From NCBI GenBank assembly GCA_963698165.1, contig CAVOPT010000006.1, positions 310,001 to 374,000 of the forward strand: a stretch of DNA of 64,000 nt, in the 5' to 3' direction. Origin of the DNA: JAAYUJ01 sp963698165 (GTDB lineage: Bacteria > Desulfobacterota > Syntrophobacteria > Syntrophobacterales > Syntrophobacteraceae). The translations under genes and the position numbers were made by a program. Below are positions 36,292 through 46,255 of this stretch, piece by piece (within the stretch, counting starts at the first letter, position 1; each line of letters starts with the position of its first letter). A model generated the notes under the pieces. The model searched no databases and was not told where the DNA came from. It worked only from the letters and a program-made list of their open reading frames with translations.

Positions 36292-36885
36292 ATGTCTGAG
36301 CCGGCGGGGAAGAGAGCCGTTTATGAGGATCTTTTCGGTATTCCCGAGAACATGACCGGGGAGATCATTGACGGTGAGTTGATCGTTACCCCGAGACCAT
36401 CCAGGAAGCATGTATACGCGGCCTCTGCTCTGGAAATTGAGGTGGGGGCGCCCTATCAATTCGGTCGAGGTGGTGGGCCTGGCGGGTGGGTTATTTTGCT
36501 CGAGCCCGAGATCGCACTGGGAGAAAACATCCTGGTTCCCGATCTGGGGGGATGGCGGAAGGAGCGGTTTCCCCAGTCGGAAGAAACGAACTGGATTTCC
36601 GCTGTGCCCGACTGGGTTTGTGAAGTCCTTTCACCGAGCACCATTCGAGTGGACAAAGTCAAGAAGATGGGTATTTACGCGGAACATGGATTGCCGCACC
36701 TGTGGCTCATCGATCCCCTGGCCCGAACGTTGGACGTTTTCGAGTTGCAATCCGGCAGGTGGGTGGTCCTTGGGACATTTGTCGAAAACGACAAAGCAAG
36801 GGCTGAACCCTTCAGTGAAGTGGAAATCGAACTCGGAAATCTGTGGATGGGATATGAGTCTCCACCTGCCCATGAACCGACTTGA
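36292..36885 (+). CDS. Uma2-family (DUF820, PD-(D/E)XK) protein, copy 1
   Basis: This 197-residue protein has the Uma2 core: DLFGIPENMTGEIIDGELIV, the acidic LVPDLGGWRKERFP, then VPDWVCEVLSPSTIRVDKVKK (PD...ExxS) and LPHLWLIDPLARTLDVFE. These motifs define the Uma2-type restriction-endonuclease-like fold; biological targets are unknown. ATG 36292 follows GAGAGGAG. It is divergent from unit A and followed by a HepT relic. Copies at 44061 and 55172 share almost the same sequence. Confidence 0.85.
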   Translation: MSEPAGKRAVYEDLFGIPENMTGEIIDGELIVTPRPSRKHVYAASALEIEVGAPYQFGRGGGPGGWVILLEPEIALGENILVPDLGGWRKERFPQSEETNWISAVPDWVCEVLSPSTIRVDKVKKMGIYAEHGLPHLWLIDPLARTLDVFELQSGRWVVLGTFVENDKARAEPFSEVEIELGNLWMGYESPPAHEPT

Positions 36886-36903
36886 CCCACCCAGCTTCTT
36901 GCT

Positions 36904-36941
36904 TTGTCCTTCGTGTCCCTTCGTGTTCTTCGTGGTGAAAT
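36904..36941. repeat. Solo TTCGTGTCCCTTCGTGTTCTTCGTGGTGA repeat end
   Basis: One end of the TTCGTGGTGA repeat family follows the Uma2 gene, as it also does at 44450-44479 and 55797-55836. Confidence 0.6.
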
Positions 36942-37002
36942 AACGAGACGCATCCGGAGTGCGTTACTGCTCACTCTGCTCCTTTGCGGTGAGCAGACCT
37001 GA

Positions 37003-37115
37003 AGGGGCAAGATCCCGGCTGTCTTCGCTTGCCAGAAAAGCGTCCCGCCCCTGGGAGTAATTGACTCAATCGGATGACGGATTTCGACATATCATCCCGT
37101 CTGGATCGAACCCGA
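37003..37115 (-). pseudogene. Relic of a HepT (DUF86) gene
   Basis: The stretch from GCTGTCTTCGCTTGCCAGAA to ATATCATCCCGTCTGGATCG matches the N-terminal coding part of the HepT gene at 56155-56275 with scattered substitutions. The remainder of the gene is missing. Confidence 0.6.
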
Positions 37116-37170
37116 TGGCGCTCCTGGCTTATTGAAATTTCGGATCACAATTCCGAGATTTCATGATAAT

Positions 37171-38328
37171 ATGAAGTTTATGATTGACAGAGCATCCTAT
37201 CTCCAACAACTCTCGAGTGGCGTGCAGCGCTCGCCCATAACCGCACTCCTCGGTCCCAGGCAGTGCGGCAAGACAACGCTCGCCCGCGCCTTTGGAGAAG
37301 GCAGGGCCACGACCTATTTCGATCTTGAATCGCAGCCTGACGTGCGGCGCCTCCAAAATCCCGAAATGATGCTCGGTGCCCTCGAGGGATTCGTCGTCCT
37401 GGACGAAGCTCAGAAAATGCCGGAGTTGTTCAGTGTTTTGCGCGTCCTTGTGGACCGCCCGCAAAATCGAGCTCGTTTCATCATTCTTGGCAGCGCTTCG
37501 CCCGATATTGTCAGGAAGGTTTCCGAGACCCTTGCTGGGCGTGTGGAATTTCTGGAGCTTTCAGGCTTTGACCTGCGAGAGACAGGGGGCAACTCCCTTG
37601 AGACGCTCTGGCTGCGTGGCGGCTTTCCACGCTCTTTTCTAGCTCAATCCGATGACGACAGCATGATTTGGCGAGAAGGATTCATTCGGACCTTCCTCGA
37701 ACGAGACATTCCCCAGCTTGGGATTTCAATTCCCGCTCCAGCCATGCGTCGCTTCTGGACCATGTTGGCCCACTACCATGGGCAAACCTGGAACGCCTCG
37801 GAACTGGGCCGTTCCATGGGTCTTTCCGACAAGACGGTTCGATCGTATCTCGACATCCTCGCTGGGACCTTCATGGTCCGGCAGCTGCAGCCGTGGTACG
37901 AGAACATCGGCAAGCGTCAGGTCAAGGCACCAAAGATCTACCTGCGCGACTCAGGGGTTCTGCACAGTTTGCTCAACCTTCCCGACTTGCACAGCCTTTT
38001 GGGACACCCCCGCTTGGGTGCTTCCTGGGAAGGATTTGCGTTGGAGCAGACCCTGCAGATTATCAAGCCATCGCAAGCCTTTTACTGGGCCACTCACAGC
38101 GGTGCCGAGATCGACCTGTTCTTTCCCTTGCGGGGACGGCGCTTTGGGGTTGAGTTCAAATTCACCGAAGGTCCAAAACTTTCAAAATCGATGCAAGCTG
38201 CTGTGGAAGACTTGAACCTTGATCACCTCTGGCTCATTTATCCAGGGGAGCACAGCTTCCCTGTCCAAAGAAAGATATCCGCCTGGCCATTGAAGGAGAT
38301 CGATAAGCTTCCTGAGCGCATCCAGTAG
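37171..38328 (+). CDS. AAA+ ATPase with DUF4143 domain
   Basis: From ATG 37171 (MKFMIDRASYLQQL) the 385-residue protein has Walker A GPRQCGKTTLA, Walker B FVVLDEAQKMPE and a sensor ILGSASPDI, then a winged-helix and the C-terminal DUF4143 fold with PD-(D/E)XK-like GAEIDLFFPLRGRRFGVEFK. The family is widespread in accessory regions and its function is unproven; a role in mobile or defence islands is inferred from distribution. The start lies just after the HepT relic, with no strong ribosome-binding site. It separates units A and B. Confidence 0.85.
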   Translation: MKFMIDRASYLQQLSSGVQRSPITALLGPRQCGKTTLARAFGEGRATTYFDLESQPDVRRLQNPEMMLGALEGFVVLDEAQKMPELFSVLRVLVDRPQNRARFIILGSASPDIVRKVSETLAGRVEFLELSGFDLRETGGNSLETLWLRGGFPRSFLAQSDDDSMIWREGFIRTFLERDIPQLGISIPAPAMRRFWTMLAHYHGQTWNASELGRSMGLSDKTVRSYLDILAGTFMVRQLQPWYENIGKRQVKAPKIYLRDSGVLHSLLNLPDLHSLLGHPRLGASWEGFALEQTLQIIKPSQAFYWATHSGAEIDLFFPLRGRRFGVEFKFTEGPKLSKSMQAAVEDLNLDHLWLIYPGEHSFPVQRKISAWPLKEIDKLPERIQ

Positions 38329-38339
38329 ATGCCAGAGCC

Positions 38340-38400
38340 GGCCAGATCCGCAAGAACACGACCGGGGAGGTCGTTGGCGGTGAGTTGGCCGCCCCCCCAA
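38340..38400 (+). pseudogene. Short relic of a Uma2 gene
   Basis: GAACACGACCGGGGAGGTCG and the following GGCGGTGAGTTGG match the start of the Uma2 gene at 36345-36395 with several substitutions. Nothing coding remains. It marks an old unit boundary. Confidence 0.45.
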
Positions 38401-38444
38401 ACCACTCCCATTGCGTCTCAATCATTTGTTCCCGCCGACGCCTC

Positions 38445-40822
38445 TCAAGGATTTCCCGAAACCTCAAGAACATAGGGAGACCACTCAGGAGTGCCGCTGC
38501 ACCTGGTGGTCGGGAGGTCGCGCAGGTCCGTTCCGTCCAGGTTCATCGATATAGAGCCACCCTCCGGGAATCTGGAAGACGATTCTTTCGCCGTCGGGAG
38601 AAAATGAGAAACTCACGCAGTCAACGCCCCAATCCACCAGTTTCCGTGCATTCCCTCCGGTCCTGTCCATGAGCCACATGTCATAAGTCTGCCCCCCATC
38701 CCGCTTTGAGGCAAACAGGACCTTCTCGCCATCCGGTGACCATGTGGGCCAGCGACTGTCGTGGGGCTCATCGGTGACACGGGTGAGTTGGGACCCTTGG
38801 GGGTCTATCGACCAAATGTTGTAGATGGCGCTGGAACCCTGGGTCTGTGTCCTGCACTGAAAGACGATTTGATCGCCTCTTGGGGACCAGTTGGGTTGTT
38901 CCACATAAGGTTTGTCCCTCCAGAATTCAATGCCTCCGGGGAAACTCCAGGTGCCTGTGCTCAAGTCGAACACAACGAGGGCATTGTAGAGATCGCTCCC
39001 GTCAAGCGGATGCCGCATCCGAAGCCGCTGGGCCACCAGCTTCGTTCCATCCGGGCTCAATGAAGGGGCGAGATAGTGGCACTGGGTATCCCCAAACACC
39101 CTCTTGATGTTGCCCGGATATGGCTCCTCCGAGGTGAGGTCCACCACGACGATTTCGTAGCGGTTGTCCGAGGTGATGCCGTTGAAGGCCAGGAACCTTC
39201 CATCCGCCGACCATGTCGGATTTGCCCTCCACACATAGCCGCGGCCTTCGTCGGCATCCGTGATCCGGGTGTCATCCGTCCCGTCGGGGCGAATTGTGTA
39301 AAGGAAGCTCGGATTGGTCGAACATCCGGGCTGGCCGGTGTAGGCGATCTTCGAGGTCAGAGGAATCACCTTCGCGGCTATGGCCCCATCCTCGTTTCCA
39401 AGCTTTCCCCGGTAGACGAGAGTGATGGTGATGTCTTTCGCCTTCATTGGGATCCCGATGGGAAAGCTCACTTCAATGGGGACAAAGTCCGGTGTTGATC
39501 GGGTCTCCATCACCGGTGACGGTATAAATCCCTCCCACCACGGCCCGTGCGAATCCCGTTTGACCTGGTAGCGTGTATCTGTAGATGAGGTCAATGCTGC
39601 CTGACTTCATCATTTCCCCCAGCTGACCCAACTTGGATGCATTCCTGACCTTCAGGCCAATCCCTGAGAAATCGCCGTTGGAACGTCTTCGGAGACTCAT
39701 ACCCGCAACGTCCAGCTTGCCTCTGAAAAAGTAGTCAACAAGCGCGGTGCAGTAGCCCACGGCCCTAGGTACAAGCAGTGACGCATAGTCCTTATGGATC
39801 TCGGAATCCAGGAGCCAGGCGTAGCCCCAGCAGGTTTGAGGGGGCATGCAGTCCCAAAGTAAGTAGCTTGCCGCCAGGAGTCGGTATGGATCGGATGTCC
39901 CGGTGTGCCGCAGATAGATCTTCCGGTCAACCTTCCCGTCCTGCCTGTCCACCCCTTCAGGGTTGTTCCAGTCAATGGACGAGAAGTCGGTATCGAGAGA
40001 CTTGTCTGGATGGGGGTACAAAAATCCGGTGAAGAAGGAGGGGCCAATGGTGCCCTCACTGTAAAAATACGCGTTGCTGTATTCGGACAGACCGACCAGG
40101 CCATCGGAGGGGTTGGAACCCGTGTACTGATCCTTATCCCAAAGGCCCGAGATGGAAAGTGGGACATAGGCATCCTCAAAACCTCCCGCAAAGATCAATG
40201 GATCGATCGGGCTCTGGGGTTGATAATTCAGCACCCCTTGGGAAGCCGCGTCCTTTGCCCATTTCTCGTACGGGTCACCTGAGGGATGCGCGTCGTTTCT
40301 CACGTGGGCCGGGACCGCGGCATCGGCCAGAAGGTGCATGACCTGCCCGAGGGTCTGGAAAGTCTGCGCCCAATCAGACTCGGAGCCGGTTGTCAGGGCC
40401 TTGTAGTAGCTCCCCCTTGCGGCACTCCACGAAAAAGAGTTGGTAGCATAGGCTCCAGGATCATCGGGTAGCTGAGCCCACAAAAGGGAAGATATCCCCT
40501 TGGGCACCAGGGACATGTCCAAGCCGGCCATCGCCCAAGGCTCCAGCGGGTCATGAAAGTGGTTCAACCACCGGGGGTTGGCATCCTCCCGTTTGCCACC
40601 CTCCGCGAGCCAATCTCTCGTTTCCTTTGCTTCTAACACACTCCTGATGCCGAGAGGAAAACCAAGTTGGCTCTTCATGAAGGTATCAATGGCGGAATTG
40701 TTTGCAGCATGACGATTTACTTCAGGATGTACCACGTCATGATCGTACGCCAGAGCAACCAATTGCCCAAAAACAGACACGATTATTATGAGCGGAAAGA
40801 ACATCTTCAAAGAGATTTTCAT
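38445..40822 (-). pseudogene. Unit B: phospholipase C-like/TolB-propeller protein, frameshifted
   Basis: ATG 40822 (AAGGAAGCACAACC upstream) starts a signal peptide (MFFPLIIIVSVFGQLVALAY) and a domain with HDVVHPEVNRHA, WLNHFHDPLEPWA and LGQVMHLLADAAVPAHVRND, then the TolB-like propeller. Compared with the intact unit C copy, an extra G near 39487 (TCCGGTG versus TCCGTG) breaks the frame at DGDPINT and an extra C near 38550 breaks it again before the end, which in the restored frame is YVLEVSGNP at 38445. Propeller sequence is almost identical to units A and C, while the N-terminal domain resembles C more than A. Confidence 0.68.
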
Positions 40823-40842
40823 GGTTGTGCTTCCTTCCTTCT

Positions 40843-41410
40843 TTACTTCAGGACTCCTAGGCTCCTGCGTTCTTGCCTGAACTGATCCATAAGATTCTTC
40901 ATCTTCTCGTCTGGTACACCAGGATGGCAGAATTAGACTATCTAGTCTCTCCTCCCGGGTCATTAACCTTGGCAAACTGATGGTTACATGCTCATCTTGC
41001 GGAATAAAGCGCATAGGGTAGGCCCCATAGCCGGGTTTAAATATCGTGATAGGGGTAAGGTCATCCCACTTGTGGGGAAGCCTGAATGCCCAGGCTCTGA
41101 AGGCGGGTATGCTGAATTCGCCTTTGGCGTCCGTCGTGCTCTCCAGCGCTTCGACAAAGTGGGTTGTGAACCCGCCGGGAGTGTACATCTCGGTAAAGAA
41201 GACCATGAGGACGAGGGCCCCCTCGATGGGCTCTCCCGATGCCTCCTCAATGACTCTCCCATGGTATGGACCGAACTTGTGAGTGATGGTGCAGGGCCCA
41301 ATCGCAGCCAGAACCACCAACAACAATGCTCCTGCGCCCAACCACCGAAACAGCTTCTTCCCCTTGTTTCCGTCGGCAACCGACATGCCTGCCATGGGTG
41401 TCTCCTTCAC
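40843..41410 (-). pseudogene. Unit B: membrane-anchored carboxypeptidase-regulatory-like protein, frameshift near its end
   Basis: ATG 41410 begins a protein with a membrane anchor (WLGAGALLLVVLAAIGPC) and a CarboxypepD_reg-like domain (GRVIEEASGEPIEGALVLMV ... TTDAKGEFSIPA). It is highly similar to the unit C copy. Near 40915 the frame slips. The native end (PDEKMKNLMDQFRQERRSLG and stop at 40843) is readable one frame over and matches unit C. In the slipped frame translation runs on into the PLC-like gene, giving an artificial fusion. Confidence 0.65.
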
Positions 41411-41488
41411 ATTGCCCTTCTCTCAAGCTGCTCATCACAGATCGCCGTGAAAAAATGCCCGAGTCATCCTGTTTCAGAGTCCCTCACC

Positions 41489-41542
41489 CTGTAGCATAGG
41501 GCCTTGTGCCCGTCCTAACGCCCACAAGGGGCTATGCTACAG
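41489..41542. repeat. Palindromic repeat (CTGTAGCATAGGGCC...GGCTATGCTACAG)
   Basis: A near-perfect palindrome of 54 bp between the unit B cadherin-like and carboxypeptidase-regulatory-like genes. Unit C has it at the same place (50910); unit A lacks it. Confidence 0.85.
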
Positions 41543-41581
41543 CACGTATCTGTCACGCAAATCCGCGACGACCCTCTCAGC

Positions 41582-43877
41582 TTAGAATTTGTCGATCTTC
41601 CAAAGACCCTTTTCATCTCGCCCGAAAAAGATGGAATAGGTGATGGCCACGGGCTGTCCATTAATTATATGGGTTCGATTCATGCGGTATTCTGCCGCGT
41701 CATCGCGGCAAAGGATCATCTCGATATCCTCCATCCGGGAAACGATTTCCGGGAGTCTCTGAGCGATCTCCCCGAAGATCATGCGATACCGGTCTCTGGA
41801 TCTACTCGAGAAGTATTCCAAGGCTGCCTCGATCTCGCCACCGGCAAGTGTTCGTTTCATTCCATCCCATTTTGCCCTGAGCAATCCATCGATTGCACTG
41901 CGGCTCAGGACATTGAGCATGATGGTGTCCGAGTGCGACAGGCCCTGCGTGTCTTTTGCCACAGCCGCACATTGATAGATTCCCTCGGCCTGAAACCTCA
42001 CTCTCCTCTCCTCCGGGACAGAGTCGTCAAGTATTTCGATCTCTTCCGGTCCCATGCAGGAAAAGGTCGGATTGCTGAAGCCGAAGGAGGAATCGACTCT
42101 CAGGGTGGTCTCAAGGGGCGCCACACCGGAATAGTTGTTCGCATTCAGCCTCAGGTATTCCCCTCCAGACTCCGCAAGGACCTGGACTGAAGCTGAAGCG
42201 GCGTTGCCCTCACTATCCGTTGCCGTGGCGGTGATGACGTTCTCTCCATCTTGCGAGCGGCACGTGGTTGGCCACGAACTCGTTGCCATAGACCTGCGCC
42301 GTGACACCTCCCACCGTGACTCCCGTCTCATGTCCCGCCGGGTTGGTGATGATGCCCTGAACCATCACAGTGGGTCCGGCTATGAACTCTCCTTCCAGGG
42401 GCGACGTAATCCGAAGTGTTATGGAAGAAAGAGGATTCACTTTGATTCTGACAGTGCCCGAAGCACTTCCGCCGTTTCCGTCGCTGACCGAGTAGGTGAA
42501 ACTGTCTTCACCGCTGAATCCCGCCGCCGGGGTATAGACACGAGAGCGTCGTTCCCCCCATCTACAACACTCCCATGGCTCCCTTGGGTGAAGGCGGACA
42601 CGTGCAACAGGGTCTCCGTCGGGGTCCCTGTCGTTTGCGAGAACTGCGACGAGAACGGCCTTGCCTTCCCCCGTAGTTACCGCATCATCGACCGCCGCGG
42701 GGGGATGGTTCACCCGGTTCACCGTGATGGAAACGGTTGCGGGCTGTGAATCAAGGGCTCCATCGCTCACCTTGAACGTGAAGCTGTCCGCTCCGTGGTG
42801 GCCCGAATCCGGGGTATACGTGAGCCGGGGAGGCGTTCCAGCGAGACTTCCATGGGCAGGCAACGCGGCCACAGAGAAACTGAGGGAATCCCCGTCAGGA
42901 TCAGAGCCATTGAGGAGAATCGAAACCGCTGCATCTTGATCCGTGCTTATGGATTGATTGTTCGCCACAGGCGCATCGTTTACGGGGTTCACGGTGACGG
43001 AGACCGTGCCTGTTGCTGTTCCACCCAGGCTGTCCCGGGCCGTGTAGGTGAAGCTGTCTTCACCGTTGAAATCGGGTTCCGGAGCGTAGGTGACAGTCCC
43101 GTCCGGGTTGAGGGAGACCAGTCCATGAGCCCCCTGGGTGACGCTCGAGACCGAGAGCCCGCTTCCCGCATCATTTGCCAGGACGTCAACGGAAACCGGT
43201 GTTTCCTCCGTCGTGGATGCATGGTCATCGTTTGCGACGGGGGCTTGGCTCAACACGGTGACGGTTGCGCTCGCGGTGGACGTCCCGCCGGGCCCGGCAG
43301 CCGTTATGGTGTAGGTCGTGGTTCGACTGGGAGCAACCGCTGCCGAACCCTCCAGAGGAACGCTCCCGACACCGTGATCGATCTCGCAGGTCTTGGCGCC
43401 GGAAGAGGTCCAGGTCAGGGTGGACGAGCCACCTGCCGCAATGGATTCAGGGAAGGCGGAAAGGCTCACCGAGGCGCTGCCATGGTGGCTCTCACAATGG
43501 TGACGGTGATGAAGCTTCCCGGGCTTCCTGTGAGCGTCACCGCGAGCTCGTTGGAAGACTCGAGCGAGACGGCCCTCTTGATCCGTGGCGACATAATGGT
43601 TGAGGTCACAGGGGGTCACGACCTTCTTGCCGTTCAATGTGACGCTTCCACTCGATACCCGATGGCGTCCCCGGAAGTCCCCGTTTCGGATTTCCATCTT
43701 GAAACCCGAACCACCATCCGGGGTTGTGAATTCCGTGGTGACCGTCTTGGGCTTTCCCCAACTCCGCTCATACCGGGCGGGCCCAAACACAAGGGATTCT
43801 TTGGCAAAGACGGGTTGAGGAGGCAAACTCGATGCCAGAAAGAGAAGGAAGGCCAGGCAAAAGAGTTTCTTGAGCAT
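41582..43877 (-). pseudogene. Unit B: secreted cadherin/VCBS-like multidomain protein, frameshifted
   Basis: The ATG at 43877 has the same GGAGGAATC leader and signal peptide (KKLFCLAFLLFLASSLPPQP) as in A and C. It has the same domain order: beta domain, Ig-like, three cadherin-like repeats, glucodextranase-B-like segment, helical C-terminal domain ending GLWKIDKF. Two internal stretches (about 43480-43600 and 42530-42620) are read out of frame and then recovered. A further slip near 42257 moves the last 220 codons to another frame. The C-terminal domain is closer to unit C than to A. Confidence 0.68.
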
Positions 43878-43948
43878 GATTCCTCCTGCTGCGTGGATTG
43901 CTCATGAAAACACGCTTTCCTCTCGAAAAGCGACTTGGACTCTTCATG

Positions 43949-43964
43949 AGCAAGCCCCATGCCC
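43949..43964 (-). promoter_or_regulatory. Sigma-54-like promoter of unit B
   Basis: Minus strand GGGCATGGGGCTTGCT, same as unit A apart from one spacer base; about 72 bases before ATG 43877. Confidence 0.6.
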
Positions 43965-44060
43965 AACTCATCCGCTCTCGTTTCTTTTGCCCATCGGCGA
44001 TGAACGATCGTGTGGAACGGCTTCGTGCACTTCGTGGCCTTCGTGTTAACCGATTATGGG

Positions 44061-44420
44061 CATCTCTTCGGTATTCCCGAGAATATGACCGGGGAGATCA
44101 TTGAAGGTGAGTTGATCGTTACGCCCAGACCATCGAGGAAGCATGTGTACGCAGCCTCTTCCCTGGGAAATTTGGTGGGACCACCTTATCATTTCGGTCG
44201 AGGTGGTGGGCCTGACGGGTGGATCATTCTTGATGAGCCGGAAATCGAATTGGGAAACCTCCGGTTAGGATATGATACGAAGTTGCAGTCAAGGCGGTGT
44301 AGCTTAGGGCCTTGTGCCCGTCGACTCCGTTACGCCCACAAGGGGCTATGCTACGTCTGTAACTCTCGTCAGCACGATTTTGAACGCAACTCAGCATGAG
44401 TCCCCGCCTCCCCATGAACC
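44061..44420 (+). pseudogene. Uma2-family gene, copy 2, lacking start and middle
   Basis: The sequence matches Uma2 copies 1 and 4 from FGIPENMTGEIIEGELIV to ILDEPEIELG, then jumps straight to the C-terminal NLRLGYD, the junction lying in a GAAATCGAA repeat present at both places in intact copies. The original start is replaced by a TTCGTG repeat end. A 119-bp palindromic element is inserted in the last codons. Confidence 0.75.
44276..44394. mobile_element. 119-bp palindromic MITE-like element, copy 1
   Basis: It is bounded by TACGAAGTTGCAGTCAA and the inward-read CTGAGTTGCGTTCAA, imperfect inverted ends, around the GTAGC...GCTAC palindrome. It interrupts the Uma2 relic. The inverted copy at 55037-55155 is the same length and has the same ends. 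It codes for nothing. Confidence 0.75.
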
Positions 44421-44593
44421 AGATCCTGCCCAACTTTTCCCTTTGTCCTTCGCGTCCCTTCGTGCCCTTCGTGGTGAAAAAAAAGCCTTGGGTTGCTGCC
44501 TAATACCGTGCTGTGAGCCTCACCTGGTCCTACCCTCTGAATCCCCTGTTTTTACCACTTTGCGCTGCGGTAAACCATTCATCTTTATGCAGG

Positions 44594-45010
44594 TCATCGA
44601 TCCAAACGTATGACATTCGATGCTGCATCGACCACAAAAACCGCATCGGCTATCGCCCTCTCAGCGTCATCGAGATCGTAGCGCTCGGTCGGTATGAAGT
44701 CGATATCTCCATAAAACGAAAACTCCCTTTCCTTCCTTAGCCATCCGGAGATCTCGGCAAGCCTTTGGAGCGACCCTACGACACGTTCCGAAAACCGTTC
44801 TTTGTTGTCCAGAAGGAACGGCCCCACGTCATGATATTTTGGGGGTTCGATGCCAACCTGACGCAGCATTCCTTTGAGAGCAAGCTCCACAACTTCTTGT
44901 GCTTCTCTGACGACATCCGAATAGGCCTCATTTTCCAAAAGCACATCAAGGATCTTGAGCCGCACTCGGGCTTTTGAGAGATAGCTTTCGGCCAGGGTCG
45001 TGTTGGTCAA
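44594..45010 (-). CDS. HEPN-domain protein (putative toxin of HEPN/MNT pair)
   Basis: Starting at TTG 45010, overlapping the nucleotidyltransferase stop, this 138-residue helical protein has the HEPN pattern (VREAQEVVELALKGMLRQVG followed by PPKYHDVGPFL, the Arg...His pair of HEPN RNases). The frame continues upstream, but that part lies in the partner gene. HEPN/MNT pairs act as toxin-antitoxin modules in characterised cases; which role applies here is inferred. It sits next to a broken Uma2 gene. Confidence 0.75.
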   Translation of the reverse strand: MTNTTLAESYLSKARVRLKILDVLLENEAYSDVVREAQEVVELALKGMLRQVGIEPPKYHDVGPFLLDNKERFSERVVGSLQRLAEISGWLRKEREFSFYGDIDFIPTERYDLDDAERAIADAVFVVDAASNVIRLDR

Positions 45011-45522
45011 ATTGTGAACTCCTCTCCGGGCATGTAATCTTCTTTCAAGATCCAGTACCACGCATCACCCCTTCTGATGCGCTTTGCACCAAGCTGGTCC
45101 AAACGGTTCTTGAAGCAGGTGAAGTAGGCTTTCAGGAAGTCATCTCGATCAAAGAGTATACGGCCGTCCTCAAGCATATCCAGAAACAGCAGACTACCCA
45201 ATTGAACCTCTGCGGGAGTTTTGAGCACCGGCGACAGCTCAATGGAAATCCCATTCCTGCGAGCCCGCGCCAGCCCTTCAGCCAATTTGAGCTCAACCTG
45301 GGAGAACTCACGGACTCGCTTGACGCGCCCTGCTGGGAGCGGGTCAGCGACAATAAGGAAATCTATGTCTGAAGCGTAGTGCATGGTTTCTCTTCCGACG
45401 GAACCGAACAGGCAAAAACTGACGAGTCTTTCGGCATAAAAAGTCCGACACTCCTGCACCAACTGACTGGCAATATCAGAATATGTTTGCTTCCACTGGG
45501 GCAACCCCGCAGCACCTGTCAT
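45007..45522 (-). CDS. MNT-type nucleotidyltransferase (partner of HEPN protein)
   Basis: A 171-residue protein from ATG 45522 (GAGGTTGAGGGT upstream) with the DNA polymerase beta-like signature LFGSVGRETMHYASDIDFLI, a G-S-x-G and D-x-D catalytic pattern, and a longer C-terminal part than minimal MNT proteins. In characterised MNT-HEPN modules the MNT protein AMPylates or antagonises the HEPN RNase. The overlapping stop/start with the HEPN gene supports a pair. The open frame extends to 45636. Confidence 0.78.
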   Translation of the reverse strand: MTGAAGLPQWKQTYSDIASQLVQECRTFYAERLVSFCLFGSVGRETMHYASDIDFLIVADPLPAGRVKRVREFSQVELKLAEGLARARRNGISIELSPVLKTPAEVQLGSLLFLDMLEDGRILFDRDDFLKAYFTCFKNRLDQLGAKRIRRGDAWYWILKEDYMPGEEFTI

Positions 45523-45601
45523 ACCCTCAACCTCTTTGCACTCTTCGCATCTTACCCAAGAATCACAAGCTTTGATCACCTCCACGGAGGGATGACCCAT
45601 C

Positions 45602-46162
45602 TTAGTCCAGCCAGAGGTTCTTGAGCTCAATTTCAATTTCCTGAAACGGCTCCGCCCTCACAATGTCATCTTCGGCGAAGGCTGCCAGCAGCACCCACTT
45701 GCCGCTCTCAAGTGAAAAAACATCCAGGGTCCTGCTAGCAGGATCGACCAGCCACAAATGAGGCACATTGTGCCGGGCGTACAGCGGCATCTTCCGGACT
45801 TTGTCCAGACGTGCGGTGCTTGGTGAAAGCACCTCACACACCCAGTCCGGAGAGACTGAAATGCAATTGTCCTTTGGTGCTCCTGGAAATCGCTCTTTTC
45901 TCCAACCTGCAAGGTCCGGCACAAGCAGATGCTCTCCGAGCATGATTTCAGTCTCATCGAGAATGATCCATCCGCCGGGACCGCCACGCCCGAGCTGATA
46001 CGGTGGGCACACCTCAGCCCCGACGATCGATGACGCATGGGTGTGCCTGGCTGACGGTCGGGGAGTCACGAAGAGTTCGCCATCGATGATCTCCCCCACC
46101 ATGTTTTCGGGGATGGAATGAAGATCGTTGTAGGTGGCTTTCTTTTTAGCGGGTTGCGGCAT
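45602..46162 (-). CDS. Uma2-family (DUF820) protein, copy 3
   Basis: This complete 186-residue Uma2 protein (YNDLHSIPENMVGEIIDGEL, LVPDLAGWRKERFP, SPDWVCEVLSPSTARLDKVR, VPHLWLVDPASRTLDVF) is more diverged from copies 1, 2 and 4 than these are from each other, and lies on the opposite strand. It ends 80 bp from the MNT gene start and begins 93 bp before the end of unit C. Predicted PD-(D/E)XK nuclease fold; target unknown. Confidence 0.85.
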   Translation of the reverse strand: MPQPAKKKATYNDLHSIPENMVGEIIDGELFVTPRPSARHTHASSIVGAEVCPPYQLGRGGPGGWIILDETEIMLGEHLLVPDLAGWRKERFPGAPKDNCISVSPDWVCEVLSPSTARLDKVRKMPLYARHNVPHLWLVDPASRTLDVFSLESGKWVLLAAFAEDDIVRAEPFQEIEIELKNLWLD

Positions 46163-46255
46163 CTTTATACACCTCTCCCAACAGAGCCAAAGACCCGAAT
46201 TCTAGCCTCCAAGCACATTCCTTTTCGTTCAATGATACCGATAAAGCCGGGCATT

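Noticed and set aside
39473..41410. Single fused protein of membrane tether and PLC-like domain in unit B
   Set aside because: The native stop of the tether at 40843 is readable one frame over and a signal peptide with its own ribosome-binding site starts at 40822, as in unit C; two genes with a frameshift explain the data better.
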